Below are positions 9,373 through 19,309 of a DNA stretch of 45,423 nt, piece after piece. A model generated the notes under the pieces. The model was given only the letters and a program-made list of their open reading frames with translations, searched no databases and was not told the origin of the DNA. The stretch lies in the NCBI GenBank assembly GCA_009843865.1, contig VYCQ01000004.1:2607-48029 (forward strand). Reading direction: 5' to 3'. How positions within the stretch are numbered: position 1 is the first letter of the stretch; every line of letters starts with the position of its first letter. This DNA is from Acidimicrobiia bacterium (lineage in GTDB: Bacteria > Actinomycetota > Acidimicrobiia > Acidimicrobiales > Bin134). Both the position numbers and the translations under genes were made by a program.

Positions 9373-12300
9373 ATGAATGATCTGATCACAAGATCGGGAG
9401 AGCCGATCGCTGTGGTGGGAATGGCCTGCCGATTTCCCGGTGCCTACGATCTGTCGGCGTTTTGGCGCCTGTTGGAAGCGGGCGAGAACGCGGTAACCGA
9501 AGGCGTCCCCGGCTCAGGGGTGGGGCGAATCGGCGAGCTGTTCCAAGACCCTGACGTGCAAAACGATGCCTGTCGATTCGCCGGATTCATCGACAACATC
9601 GACCAGTTCGACGCCTCGTTCTTCCGGATTTCGCCGGTCGAAGCTCAGTTGTTGGATCCTCAGCAGCGGTTGATGCTGGAGATGAGCTGGCAGGCCCTAG
9701 AGGACGCGGGCATCGACCCCGACCAACTCCGGGGCAGCCGCACCGGAGTCTATGCGGGTATCAGCAGCAACGACTACCGCGGGCTGATCTTGACCGACAG
9801 CGCCACCGCCGAGGCCGCCGAGAGCCTGTATTCGGTGAGCGGCACCTCTTACAACACCACCATCGGGCGGGTGGCCTTTGCGCTGGATTTGCAGGGCCCC
9901 GCCATCTCGGTGGACACCGCCTGCTCTTCGTCGCTCACCGCAGTACACCAAGCAGTGTCCGGGCTCCAGCGAGGGGAGGCCGATCTGGCTCTGGCCGGTG
10001 GAGTTCACGCCATATTGTCCAGCCGGCTGTTCGAAATGCGGGGCAACGCCGGGATGCTGGCCCCGGACGGGCGGTGCAAGACCTTCGATGCCGCAGCCAA
10101 CGGATATGCGCGAGGCGAGGGCTGCGGAATCATGGTGCTGAAGCGGTTGAGCGAGGCCGAGGCCGACGGTGACCGGATCTGGGGTGTCATCCGGGGGTCG
10201 GCGCTGAACCAGGATGGCGCCAGCACCGGATTGACCGTGCCCAACGGCGAGGCCCAAGAACGGGTGATCCAGGAGGCGTTGGCCCGAGCGGGAGTTCTGT
10301 CGTCTCAGGTGGACTATGTGGAGGCCCACGGGACGGGAACGCCGGTGGGCGATCCCATCGAATTGGGCGCAGTGGCGGCGGCCTATTGCACCGAGCGCGA
10401 CCCCGATCAACCGCTGCTCATCGGGTCGGTGAAGACCAACGTGGGCCACTTGGAGCCGGCCGCCGGCGTGGCGGGCATGGTCAAGGTGTTGCTGTCGATG
10501 AAGCAAGGGGTGATTCCCCCGCACCTGCACTTCGAGAATCCCACCCCGGAGATCGATTGGGACCAGGTGCCGCTGCGGGTGACGTCGGAGCCCACCCCCT
10601 GGCCCCACAATTCCGACCGCGCGTCCATCGCCGGGGTGAGCGGGTTTGGCTGGTCGGGCACCAACGCCCACGTCATCGTGGAGGCCTACGAGAACGGCGA
10701 TCGCCAACCAGCCCAGCCCGGCGAGGAGCGCTGGCCGGTTGGTCCTCCATTGCCCATCGCCGTCTCCACCGCGGGTAAACCGTTGCGCTCGGAGGAAGAC
10801 ACCTCCGCCGCCGAGCGCCCGGCGAGGCTGCTGCCCTTGTCGGCGAAGTCGGACAAAGCCCTGAGGGAGCTGGCCCAGGGCTATCTCCAGTGGTTGGACG
10901 ACGAAGTTAACCATTCGTCCGGGGAGATGCTGGCCGACATGGCCTGGACGGCCGCCATGGGACGCAGCCACTACTCCTATCGAACCGGCGTGGTGTTCAC
11001 CGATGCCGAGTCGCTGCGCAGCAAGCTTGAGGCGCTGATGTCGGCCGATGACCAGGCACCCAGTTCGTCGGCCGCACCCAAGTTGGCCTTCACCTACACC
11101 GGACAGGGCAGCCAATGGGTCGGGATGGGGGAGACGCTCTACCAGAGCGAGCCGGTGGTGAGAGCGGTATTGGATCGCTGCGAGGAGGTCTTCCGACAAG
11201 AACGGGGCACGTCACTGCTGGCCGTGATGTTCGGCAGGCCCGACGCCGAGGGAGATCTGGACGATCCGGCATGGACGCAGCCCGCCATCTACTCGTTGGA
11301 GTGCGCCCTGACCGCATTGTGGTCGAGCCTGGGGGTACGGCCCGACGTGGTGGTCGGGCACAGTCTGGGCGAGTTCGCGGCGGCCCACACCGCAGGAGTG
11401 CTCAGCCTGGAAGACGGCCTTCGGTTCGTCACGGGGCGCGGCAAGCTCATGTCGGAGTTGTCAGAGCCCGGTGCGATGGCCGCGGTATTCGCTCCGGCAT
11501 CGGAGGTGGCGGCTGCGGTGAAGGAGCAGCGCGCCGCGTCGGGTGACCCGCGGCTGGCCATTGCCGCCGACAACGGGGCTCACCTGATGGTGAGCGGTCC
11601 CACGGCGGATGTCGAGGCGCTGCTGTCGAGATTTGAGGCCGACGACATGCGGGTTCAGCCGTTGGAGGGGAGCGCCGGCTACCACAGCGCCATGATGGAT
11701 CCGATATCGGACGATGTCGAGGCGCTCGTTCCCGGAATTGCGATTGCCGCGCCATCGATCACGCTGGTGAGCAGCATGACCAGCCAGTTGCTCGAAGAGG
11801 GCCAAACAATGGACGGGGAGTATTGGAATCGCCAGATCCGCCAGCCGGTCGAATATCGGCGAAGTGTCGAAGTGCTGGCCGAATTGGAAGTAGAAGCGGT
11901 CATCGAAGTGGGCCCCGGCGCCGTGCTCGCACCCATGACGGTTCTGTCTTGGCCAGAGCAGGCCGACAGTGCCGAGCCGAATGTGGTGTCGAGCATGAAG
12001 CGACCCTCAGATCGAACTCCAGCCCCAGAAGACGGATGCGGATTCCTTGATGCGGTCGTTGGGGCGTACCAGGCCGGTCTCGACATCAGCTTCGAAGCCC
12101 AATTCGGGGGCGAAACCCGACGCCGCATCTCGATCCCCGGCTACCCGTTCCAGCGTCAGCGCCACTGGGTGGAGGCCCCAAAGCGCCGCCGATCCACCGC
12201 TGGGCATCCGGTGCTCGGCATCTGCCATGAGTCTCCGCGTGGCGAGCTTCAGTTCGAGACGGAGATGGATGCCTCCAATCCGGCTTGGTTGAACGATCAC

Positions 12301-15300
12301 CGGGTTTACGGCCAGGTGATCACGCCGGGCGCGTTGTACGGGACCATGGCGGTGTCAGCGTTGGCTGCCAATGGGAGTGGCCGGTCATCGACACCGATGG
12401 GGCGCAGCACAGGAATCCTCGTGGTCGAAGAATTCCAACTGCACAGCCCGATGGTCTTCGCTGCTCCAGACGCCGACAAAGGGGAGGAGTTTGAGGGTCG
12501 CCAAGTGCAGTTCGTCATTGACGAAGCTGATCCCAACGCGCCCGCTCGATTTGAGATCTACAGCCGGGGTTCAGGTGAAGACGGATGGACGAAGCACGCC
12601 GAGGGCCTGGCCCACGCAGGAGCCGCGCCGCCTGACGCGTCCGATCGCGTTGACTTGGACAATCTGAAGGTGGGATTGGAGCCCAAAGACGTCTCGGATT
12701 TCTATCGCTCTCGGACGAGCACAGGGGTGGAGCTCGGTTCTCCATTCCGCACGCTGCGGGCTCTGTGGGGTGCTGAAGGCGAAGCGGTGGGCGAATTATC
12801 ATTGCCGGAGGCCGTTGACCTAGACGGTGTCGAAGTACACCCCCTGCTCCTCGACGGCTGCTTTCAGGTCATGACCGAGGCTCGCAGCATGGCGACCTCT
12901 GAAGACGAGGTGGCTTATCTGCCCTTTGGCTGGGAGCGCTTGTGGCTCAACGGGCCACTGCCCGACCGGTTGGTGTGCCATGCCCGCCTGCGGGAAGCAG
13001 AGGAGGAGGTTGTCGGGATCCCTGAGGTTCTGACCGGAGATCTGGAGTTCTATGACAGGCGCGGTGCGCTGCTCGGGGGACTGAGCGGTTATACGGTCAA
13101 GCGGGCCACCCGGGCCGCGCTTCTATCGGCCGCCGGAGACGTGGACGATCTCCTCTATGAGATTGTCTGGCGGGACCGCCCCCTGGCTCCTGGAATACTG
13201 CCGGCGGAATTTCTGCCTCTTCCGTCCGCCATTGCCGCAGATTCAGAGACGTTCTCCCAATACCTGGCGGCGGAGAGCGTCGGGGCCGAAAGCCGGGCTG
13301 CATTGTTGTCCGACCTGGAGCGGCTGGCGTGGTCGTACGCCCGTCTAGCCTTGGACCGGCTGGGTTGGGTGCGCACGGCGGGTGAAACGGTGGATCCCGA
13401 CGATCTGCGTCAGCAGTTGGGGGTTGCCCCTGAGCATGGACGCCTGTTTCGTAGGATGCTTGAGATGATGGCCAAGGCCGGGGTGCTCGAGGAGGTCGGC
13501 GACGAGTTTTCCGTGAAGGTCGGTTCGAACGATCCCTTGCCCGATGTGCTGTCCAGCGATCCCTCAGAGCAGGCCGACGAGATGGAGGGCCGGTATCCCC
13601 ACGGGGCAACTGAGATCGGGTTGTTCCGGCGAAGCGGCGGGGCTCTGGCTGATGTGCTGGTGGGCGACGCCGACGCGCTGACGCTGCTGTTCAGCAGCGG
13701 GGAACCAAGCGCGGCCGACCTCTATCTGAAGGCGCCGGTAGCCCAGGCCACCAACCGGATGCTGGGCGACGCGGTGGCCGCTCTATTGGCCGACTTGCCG
13801 GAAGGCAGGCGGCTGCGGGTGTTGGAGGTAGGGGCGGGCACCGGGTCGGCCACGGCGTCGGTGTTGCCCAAGCTGCCGGAGGGGCGTTTCGACTACGTCT
13901 ACACCGATATCTCGGCTGGCTTCTTCTCCGAAGCAGAGGCCCGCTTTGGCGGCGCCGAGGCCTCGATCGACTATCGGGTGCTGGACATCGAGATCGACCC
14001 CCTAGAGCAGGGCTTCGACAACCACAGCTACGACCTGGTCATCGCGTCCAACGTGCTGCACGCCACCCGCTACCTGAACGAGACGTTGGACCACTGTCGG
14101 AGGCTGCTAGCGCCGTCGGGGCATCTGGTGGCCTTGGAAAATCTGCGGGGCCAAGGCTGGCTGGACCTGACATTTGGACAGCTCGACGGCTGGTGGCGCT
14201 TTGCCGACGACTACCGCCCGCACCATGCCCTGGCCAGCCCGACCGTGTGGCAGCAGGCCCTAAGCGATGCTGGCTTCATTGAGGCTGAAGTGGTGGGCGT
14301 AGACCAGACCGACACGACACAAGAGCCCGACCGCGGGGTGATCGTGGCTCAAGGACCGGCCAAGGTCAGCGAGCTGGGCGGGGTATGGATTCTGGCCGCG
14401 GACTCTTACGGCACTGCCGAATACCTCGGGCTGGAGCTGGCCGCCAAGAACCAGACGGTAGTGCTGGTCAGCGATGGTGCTTCATCTGACATCGGATCGT
14501 TGCCAGACGAACCGGGAGTGGTCAGGACATCCCTGCCCATGAACCAGCGCGAGTCGTGGCAGTCGCTCATTGAGGGCCTTCCCCCCGATGCGGTACTCCG
14601 AGGCGTCGTCCATTTGGCCTCACTGGACAGCGGGGGATCGCAGGTAACCACCGAGCAATTGGCTGAGGATGCGACTCAGGCAGGACTGAGCGCGTTGGCA
14701 CTTTTCCAGGGAATAGGAAAGGCCGATGCCACTCCGCAAAATGGGGTTTGGCTGGTCACCCGGGGAGCGCAGGTGTTGGAACACGAACGCGCCGAGGGCA
14801 TTGCCAGTGCGCTGCTCTGGGGATTCGGCAAGGTGGTGGCCCGCGAAGCGCCCCATCTGAAGCCGAGGATGATCGACCTGGATCCTAGCCGGTCGGCACC
14901 GCTGTCCGAGTTGGCCAACGAGCTGCTTCATCCTGATGCGGAGAACCACATCGCCTATCGCACTGGACTGCGGCAAGCAGCTCGGTTGGCCCGAGCCGGA
15001 GAGAGATCGGGACGACCCCGCCTGCCCGACCCGGCAGGGGAGGCGAAATGGCTGCTGGCCCCCGACGCCGACGGCGACCTCGACGGGATCCATCCGGCGC
15101 TCCATCCCATCGCGCCGCTAGAGCCCCGAGAGGTGCGGGTGGCGGTGGAGGCGGCCGGTCTCAACTTCTGGGACATGTTCCGCTCGCTGGGGGTCATCGA
15201 AGAGGGACTGTTGGGCGGGGAGTTCTGCGGTCAGGTGGTTGAGGTCGGCGCTGATATCTCGTCGGTGGTAGTGGGTGAGCGGGTGGTGGGCCTGGCGTTC

Positions 15301-18300
15301 GGGACGTTCGGCTCCGAGGCGGTCACCCGCGAGGAGATGGTGGCTGCCGTGCCTGCCGGGATCCCGGCCGCGGCACTGGCCACGATCCCCACCGCCTTCG
15401 TGTCGGCCGAGCTCTCCTTCACCATGGCCGACTTGAAGGCTGGCGAGCGGGTGCTGATTCACGCCGGGACCGGCGGCATGGGGATGGCCGCCGTGCAGCT
15501 TGCTCAAGCCATTGGCGCCGAGGTCTTCGCCACCACCAGTGCTCCGAAGCAGGCTTATCTGAAGTCGCTGGGGGTAAAGCACGTCTTTGACAGCCGCCAG
15601 ACCAAATTCGGCGAGGAAATCCTCCAGGCCACGGGGGGCGAGGGTGTTCACATGGTGCTGAACAGCCTGACTGGTCCCGGCTTCATCGATGCCAGCCTGT
15701 CGTGTCTGGCCCAGGGTGGGCGGTTCGTGGAGATGGCTCGGGTGGACATCCTCAGCCACGAAGAGATGGCGGCGGCGCGCCCTGACGTTGCCTATTGGAT
15801 CTTGGAGTTGGACGTTCTCAAGGAGAGCGATCAAGCCCAGGCAGGGGACTCCCTGAGGCGCGTCATGGACCAGGTGACGGCCGGTGAATTGAAGCCACTG
15901 GTACACACTCGATGGTCGCTGGTCGAGGCAAGTTCGGCGATGAAGTACATGCAGGCTGCCCGGCACATCGGCAAGATGGTCTTGGCCAATTCGGCGCTCG
16001 AGACCGGACGGCTGCGAGACGACCGTACCTATCTGGTGACCGGCGGTTTGGGGGGAATCGGCATTGCGGTGGCCCGATGGCTGGCCGACCGGGGTGCCGG
16101 GGCCATCGTGTTGAACGGGCGACGGGCCCCCGACCCCGAAGCGGAAGAAGCGATCGAAGAGCTTCGCCGGCAAGGGGTGGCGGTGGGCGTAGAGCAGGCC
16201 GATGTGACCAATCCGGAAGCCATCGACCACATGCTGAGCCGGATCGACACAGACCGTCCGCCGCTCGGAGGTGTAATCCACAGCGTGGGTGTGCTGTCGG
16301 ACGGTGCGCTCACCAACCAGACCTGGGACAAATTCGAGGAGGTGCTGTGGCCGAAGATGCTGGGGGCCTGGCATCTGCACCGGGCCACCGAAGAGCTCGA
16401 TCTGGACATGTTCGTGTTGTTCTCCAGTGTCGCCGGCGTTTTGGGCAACCCGGGGCAGTCGAACCACGCGGCGGCCAATGCGTTCTTGGACCAACTGGCG
16501 GCCCATCGCCGCTCACTGGGTCTTCCCGGGCAGGCGATCGCTTGGGGAGCGTGGTCGGGACTGGGAGAGGCCGAAGAGCAGCGGGAGCGGATCGCGGCCC
16601 AACTTGAAGCTGCGGGCACGGGGTGGATCTCTCCCGAACAGGGGATGAAGGCGTGCGACCATCTGGTGCGCCAGGACGTGACCATGGGCATGGTGGCGGC
16701 GGTCGACTGGCAGGTGGTTGCCGAGGGCCCCGAAGCCGGGTCGCCATTGTTGGAAGAGGTGCTCTCGGCCAGCGACGGCGCTACGGCCGGGTCCCAGGAA
16801 TCGACGGCCGATGTGCTGGACCAGCTCCGGGGGGCGAAGGCCGCAGAGCGAGAGAAAACTCTGATCTCGTTCTTGCAGCAGGAGCTTCAGGCCGTCATGC
16901 GGTTGCCGGAGCTGCCGGAAACGTCGGCGGTATTCGCCGATCTAGGCATGGACTCGCTCATGGTGGTGGAGCTGCGAAACCGACTGCACCGGGCATTCGC
17001 CGGCGAGTGCACTGTGTCCAACACGGCAATATTCAACTACCCGAACATCACCAGTCTGGCCCGCCATCTGTCCAATGAATTCGGGCAGGCGGGCGAAGTC
17101 GCCGAACCCGCCGAAGCAGTCGAAATATCCCTGCCCCGGCTTGTTCAGTCGGATGAGGAGGAGATTGCCATTGTCGGCATGGCCTGTCGGTTCCCCGGCG
17201 CGGAGGATCTGTCGGCCTATTGGCGCCTGCTGGAGTCCGGGGGGAACACGGTCACCGACGGCCGCCAAGACGGCGGCTCGTGGCAGGGAGTCCACGGCGA
17301 CCCGGCGGCCGACGATGTCGACTACCGAACAGGTTCGTTCATAGATGGCATCGACTCCTTCGATGCCCAGTTCTTCCGGGTGTCACCCAAGGAGGCCTGG
17401 ACCATCGACCCACTGCAACGGCTGCTGCTGGAGACCAGTTGGCAGGCCGTTGAGGATGCCGCCATCGATCCCGACCACCTGAAAGGGAGCCGAGGCGGTG
17501 TGTACGCGGGGCTGAGTGTCAGCGAGTATCGGAGCGTCATCGAGAGGAGCGGTCGAGTCGGGGCCCACCTCAACACCGCGGGAAGCGTCACCGTAGGCCG
17601 GGTTGCCTTCTCGCTGGGCTTGGAAGGACCGGCGATGCCGTTGGACTTGGCCTGCGCATCGTCGCTGGTCGCCATTCATCAAGCGGTGGAGAGCCTCCGG
17701 CGCGGTGAGATAGACGTGGCCTTGGTCGGAGGCGCCAACATCACGCTCTCGACCGGGGTCATCGGGGCCCTCGTCGAGTCGGGCATGCTGTCGTCGCAGG
17801 GACAGTGCAAATCGTTTGACGCTTCGGCTGACGGCTATGTGCGCGGCGAAGGGTGCGGTGTTGTGGTGCTGAAACGGCTCAGCGATGCCACCGAGGACGG
17901 CGACCGGATTTGGGGGGTCGTCCGGGGTTCGGCGGTGAACCAGACCGGGTCGGGACTGGCGGTCACCGTTCCCAGCGGGCGGGCACAGGAGCGGGTTATG
18001 GCCGAGGCGTTGGCCCGCGCCGGCGTAGATCCCCAAGAGATTGACTATGTCGAGGCGCACGGGTCTGGCACGGCCGTAGGCGATGCGATAGAGGCGAGCG
18101 CCCTGGCCGCCGTCTATGGCCCTGGTCGCCGAGACGACCGACCGGTTTGGATTGGTTCGGTCAAGACCAATATCGGCCACTTGGAAGGCGCGTCGGCCAT
18201 GGCCAGCCTGATCAAGGTGGTGCTGGGGATGAGGCACGGAACGGTTCCGAGACATCTGCACTACACAGACCCGAATCCCGAGATCGATTGGGAGAGAACA

Positions 18301-18981
18301 CCGCTGAGGGTGGCCACTGAAGAGATTGACTGGCCACAGGGGGAGGGCCGCCAGCCGTTGGCCGCGGTGAACGCCTATAGCATCTCGGGCACGAATGCCC
18401 ACATCGTGGTCGAGGGGTATGGCGCGGTCGGCGATGATGCAGACGGACAAGGCCTGGCATGGCGGCCGGCGGGACCATCGCAGCTGGTGGCGCCAAATGG
18501 TCCGGAGGCTGAAGGCCCGCCGAACTCATCGAGCCAGAGGCTGCTGCCGTTGTCGGCCAAGACGCCGGAGGCACTGAAGGAGCTGGCCCAGCGGTATCTC
18601 TCGTGGCTCGACGAGCATGGCGATGAGCTTGCTACCGCTGGCGCGGCAACCGACCCGCTGCTCTCGGACATGGCGTGGACGGCCAGCACAGGGCGAAGTC
18701 AATTCTCGTGTCGGGCCGCGGTGGTATTCCACGATGCCGAGTCGCTGCGCCAACAGCTCCGGACCGTGGTGGAGGCTGGGGATGAGCGAGATCCTGATCA
18801 GTCCGGCGAGGCGGCGACCCCGCAAGATGGCGATGGCTTAGTGGAAGCCTTTGCCTCGCAATACGCAGAAGGACGCGCCGTACCGTTCGAGGATCTGTAT
18901 CGGGGCGAGGCCCGTCGACGGATCTCGCTGCCCGACTATCCCTTCCAGCGGAAACGCTATTGGGTGGACGAGTCGCGGTAG
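9373..18981 (+). CDS. Type I polyketide synthase: KS-AT-DH-cMT-ER-KR-ACP-KS with AT-less second module
   Basis: 3202 residues. Module 1 contains: KS (10-435; Cys184, His319, His359); AT (about 570-880; GHSLGE with Ser664); DH (about 945-1240; His976, Asp1161); C-methyltransferase (about 1440-1610; SAM motif EVGAGTG 1485-1491 and SNVLHAT); ER (about 1890-2195; HAGTGGMG 2030-2037); KR (about 2215-2400; TGGLGGIG 2223-2230, Ser2351/2352, but His2365 where the catalytic Tyr is expected); ACP (about 2490-2570; Ser2528 in GMDSL). Module 2 has a KS (about 2590-3015; Cys2761 in LACASS, His2896, His2936). The KS-AT linker and the post-AT linker YPFQRKRYWV follow with no AT between them, then the protein stops. 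There is no thioesterase or reductase. A fully reduced, methyl-branched acyl chain is predicted. The domain set resembles mono-modular fatty-acid-like PKSs reported from sponge symbionts (sup type); that link is inference. Confidence 0.95.
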   Translation: MNDLITRSGEPIAVVGMACRFPGAYDLSAFWRLLEAGENAVTEGVPGSGVGRIGELFQDPDVQNDACRFAGFIDNIDQFDASFFRISPVEAQLLDPQQRLMLEMSWQALEDAGIDPDQLRGSRTGVYAGISSNDYRGLILTDSATAEAAESLYSVSGTSYNTTIGRVAFALDLQGPAISVDTACSSSLTAVHQAVSGLQRGEADLALAGGVHAILSSRLFEMRGNAGMLAPDGRCKTFDAAANGYARGEGCGIMVLKRLSEAEADGDRIWGVIRGSALNQDGASTGLTVPNGEAQERVIQEALARAGVLSSQVDYVEAHGTGTPVGDPIELGAVAAAYCTERDPDQPLLIGSVKTNVGHLEPAAGVAGMVKVLLSMKQGVIPPHLHFENPTPEIDWDQVPLRVTSEPTPWPHNSDRASIAGVSGFGWSGTNAHVIVEAYENGDRQPAQPGEERWPVGPPLPIAVSTAGKPLRSEEDTSAAERPARLLPLSAKSDKALRELAQGYLQWLDDEVNHSSGEMLADMAWTAAMGRSHYSYRTGVVFTDAESLRSKLEALMSADDQAPSSSAAPKLAFTYTGQGSQWVGMGETLYQSEPVVRAVLDRCEEVFRQERGTSLLAVMFGRPDAEGDLDDPAWTQPAIYSLECALTALWSSLGVRPDVVVGHSLGEFAAAHTAGVLSLEDGLRFVTGRGKLMSELSEPGAMAAVFAPASEVAAAVKEQRAASGDPRLAIAADNGAHLMVSGPTADVEALLSRFEADDMRVQPLEGSAGYHSAMMDPISDDVEALVPGIAIAAPSITLVSSMTSQLLEEGQTMDGEYWNRQIRQPVEYRRSVEVLAELEVEAVIEVGPGAVLAPMTVLSWPEQADSAEPNVVSSMKRPSDRTPAPEDGCGFLDAVVGAYQAGLDISFEAQFGGETRRRISIPGYPFQRQRHWVEAPKRRRSTAGHPVLGICHESPRGELQFETEMDASNPAWLNDHRVYGQVITPGALYGTMAVSALAANGSGRSSTPMGRSTGILVVEEFQLHSPMVFAAPDADKGEEFEGRQVQFVIDEADPNAPARFEIYSRGSGEDGWTKHAEGLAHAGAAPPDASDRVDLDNLKVGLEPKDVSDFYRSRTSTGVELGSPFRTLRALWGAEGEAVGELSLPEAVDLDGVEVHPLLLDGCFQVMTEARSMATSEDEVAYLPFGWERLWLNGPLPDRLVCHARLREAEEEVVGIPEVLTGDLEFYDRRGALLGGLSGYTVKRATRAALLSAAGDVDDLLYEIVWRDRPLAPGILPAEFLPLPSAIAADSETFSQYLAAESVGAESRAALLSDLERLAWSYARLALDRLGWVRTAGETVDPDDLRQQLGVAPEHGRLFRRMLEMMAKAGVLEEVGDEFSVKVGSNDPLPDVLSSDPSEQADEMEGRYPHGATEIGLFRRSGGALADVLVGDADALTLLFSSGEPSAADLYLKAPVAQATNRMLGDAVAALLADLPEGRRLRVLEVGAGTGSATASVLPKLPEGRFDYVYTDISAGFFSEAEARFGGAEASIDYRVLDIEIDPLEQGFDNHSYDLVIASNVLHATRYLNETLDHCRRLLAPSGHLVALENLRGQGWLDLTFGQLDGWWRFADDYRPHHALASPTVWQQALSDAGFIEAEVVGVDQTDTTQEPDRGVIVAQGPAKVSELGGVWILAADSYGTAEYLGLELAAKNQTVVLVSDGASSDIGSLPDEPGVVRTSLPMNQRESWQSLIEGLPPDAVLRGVVHLASLDSGGSQVTTEQLAEDATQAGLSALALFQGIGKADATPQNGVWLVTRGAQVLEHERAEGIASALLWGFGKVVAREAPHLKPRMIDLDPSRSAPLSELANELLHPDAENHIAYRTGLRQAARLARAGERSGRPRLPDPAGEAKWLLAPDADGDLDGIHPALHPIAPLEPREVRVAVEAAGLNFWDMFRSLGVIEEGLLGGEFCGQVVEVGADISSVVVGERVVGLAFGTFGSEAVTREEMVAAVPAGIPAAALATIPTAFVSAELSFTMADLKAGERVLIHAGTGGMGMAAVQLAQAIGAEVFATTSAPKQAYLKSLGVKHVFDSRQTKFGEEILQATGGEGVHMVLNSLTGPGFIDASLSCLAQGGRFVEMARVDILSHEEMAAARPDVAYWILELDVLKESDQAQAGDSLRRVMDQVTAGELKPLVHTRWSLVEASSAMKYMQAARHIGKMVLANSALETGRLRDDRTYLVTGGLGGIGIAVARWLADRGAGAIVLNGRRAPDPEAEEAIEELRRQGVAVGVEQADVTNPEAIDHMLSRIDTDRPPLGGVIHSVGVLSDGALTNQTWDKFEEVLWPKMLGAWHLHRATEELDLDMFVLFSSVAGVLGNPGQSNHAAANAFLDQLAAHRRSLGLPGQAIAWGAWSGLGEAEEQRERIAAQLEAAGTGWISPEQGMKACDHLVRQDVTMGMVAAVDWQVVAEGPEAGSPLLEEVLSASDGATAGSQESTADVLDQLRGAKAAEREKTLISFLQQELQAVMRLPELPETSAVFADLGMDSLMVVELRNRLHRAFAGECTVSNTAIFNYPNITSLARHLSNEFGQAGEVAEPAEAVEISLPRLVQSDEEEIAIVGMACRFPGAEDLSAYWRLLESGGNTVTDGRQDGGSWQGVHGDPAADDVDYRTGSFIDGIDSFDAQFFRVSPKEAWTIDPLQRLLLETSWQAVEDAAIDPDHLKGSRGGVYAGLSVSEYRSVIERSGRVGAHLNTAGSVTVGRVAFSLGLEGPAMPLDLACASSLVAIHQAVESLRRGEIDVALVGGANITLSTGVIGALVESGMLSSQGQCKSFDASADGYVRGEGCGVVVLKRLSDATEDGDRIWGVVRGSAVNQTGSGLAVTVPSGRAQERVMAEALARAGVDPQEIDYVEAHGSGTAVGDAIEASALAAVYGPGRRDDRPVWIGSVKTNIGHLEGASAMASLIKVVLGMRHGTVPRHLHYTDPNPEIDWERTPLRVATEEIDWPQGEGRQPLAAVNAYSISGTNAHIVVEGYGAVGDDADGQGLAWRPAGPSQLVAPNGPEAEGPPNSSSQRLLPLSAKTPEALKELAQRYLSWLDEHGDELATAGAATDPLLSDMAWTASTGRSQFSCRAAVVFHDAESLRQQLRTVVEAGDERDPDQSGEAATPQDGDGLVEAFASQYAEGRAVPFEDLYRGEARRRISLPDYPFQRKRYWVDESR

Positions 18982-19002
18982 TCCGCAGCGGGTCGGAAAC
19001 AG

Positions 19003-19030
19003 TTGACATGTTTTTGCCCATTGGTACACT
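19003..19030 (+). promoter_or_regulatory. Sigma-70-type promoter for the ACP-PPTase-hydrolase operon
   Basis: A perfect -35 TTGACA (19003-19008) is followed after 16 bp by TACACT (19025-19030), a good actinobacterial -10. It lies in the 85-bp gap after the PKS stop. The three downstream genes can therefore be expressed independently of the PKS. Confidence 0.65.
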
Positions 19031-19052
19031 TTCCCCACTATCAATTTGCTAC

Positions 19053-19059
19053 AAAGGAG
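19053..19059 (+). promoter_or_regulatory. Shine-Dalgarno of the ACP gene
   Basis: AAAGGAG sits 7 nt before ATG 19067. It settles the start against an in-frame TTG at 19046, which lies upstream of the ribosome site. Confidence 0.85.
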
Positions 19060-19066
19060 CAAGATA

Positions 19067-19309
19067 ATGTCATCGACTGAAGAGCGGATCAGGGCCATCG
19101 TCGACCAGACGGTCGAAATCGAGGGACGAGAGGCCGGTCGGCCCTTGGATCTGACTCGAAGTGTTGCCGAAGCAGGTGTCTCCTCATCCGACATCGTGGC
19201 CTTTTGGCAGATGGTGAACCAAGAGTTCAGCACTGATATCTCCGCTGAGGAGTTTGCCGAGCTATTGACTCCTCAAGACCTCATCAATCACCTCGAATCG
19301 GCTGGTTGA
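19067..19309 (+). CDS. Stand-alone acyl carrier protein
   Basis: 80 residues with a strong ribosome site. The pattern AEAGVSSSDIVAF matches the 4'-phosphopantetheine attachment helix, with Ser40 as the likely modified residue. The usual DSL is replaced by SSS, so it is a divergent carrier. Secondary structure and length fit a four-helix ACP. Its stop codon overlaps the TTG start of the phosphopantetheinyl transferase. Because PKS module 2 has a KS but neither AT nor ACP, this protein is the natural candidate for carrying its extender or accepting its product. The pairing is inferred from neighbourhood only. Confidence 0.8.
   Translation: MSSTEERIRAIVDQTVEIEGREAGRPLDLTRSVAEAGVSSSDIVAFWQMVNQEFSTDISAEEFAELLTPQDLINHLESAG

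Noticed and set aside
9697-11199. 500-codon antisense frame within the PKS, and similar ones at 15118-16506 and 17383-18450
   Set aside because: They lie opposite confirmed KS, ER and KR sequence and have no family resemblance; GC-rich coding DNA often leaves such frames open.
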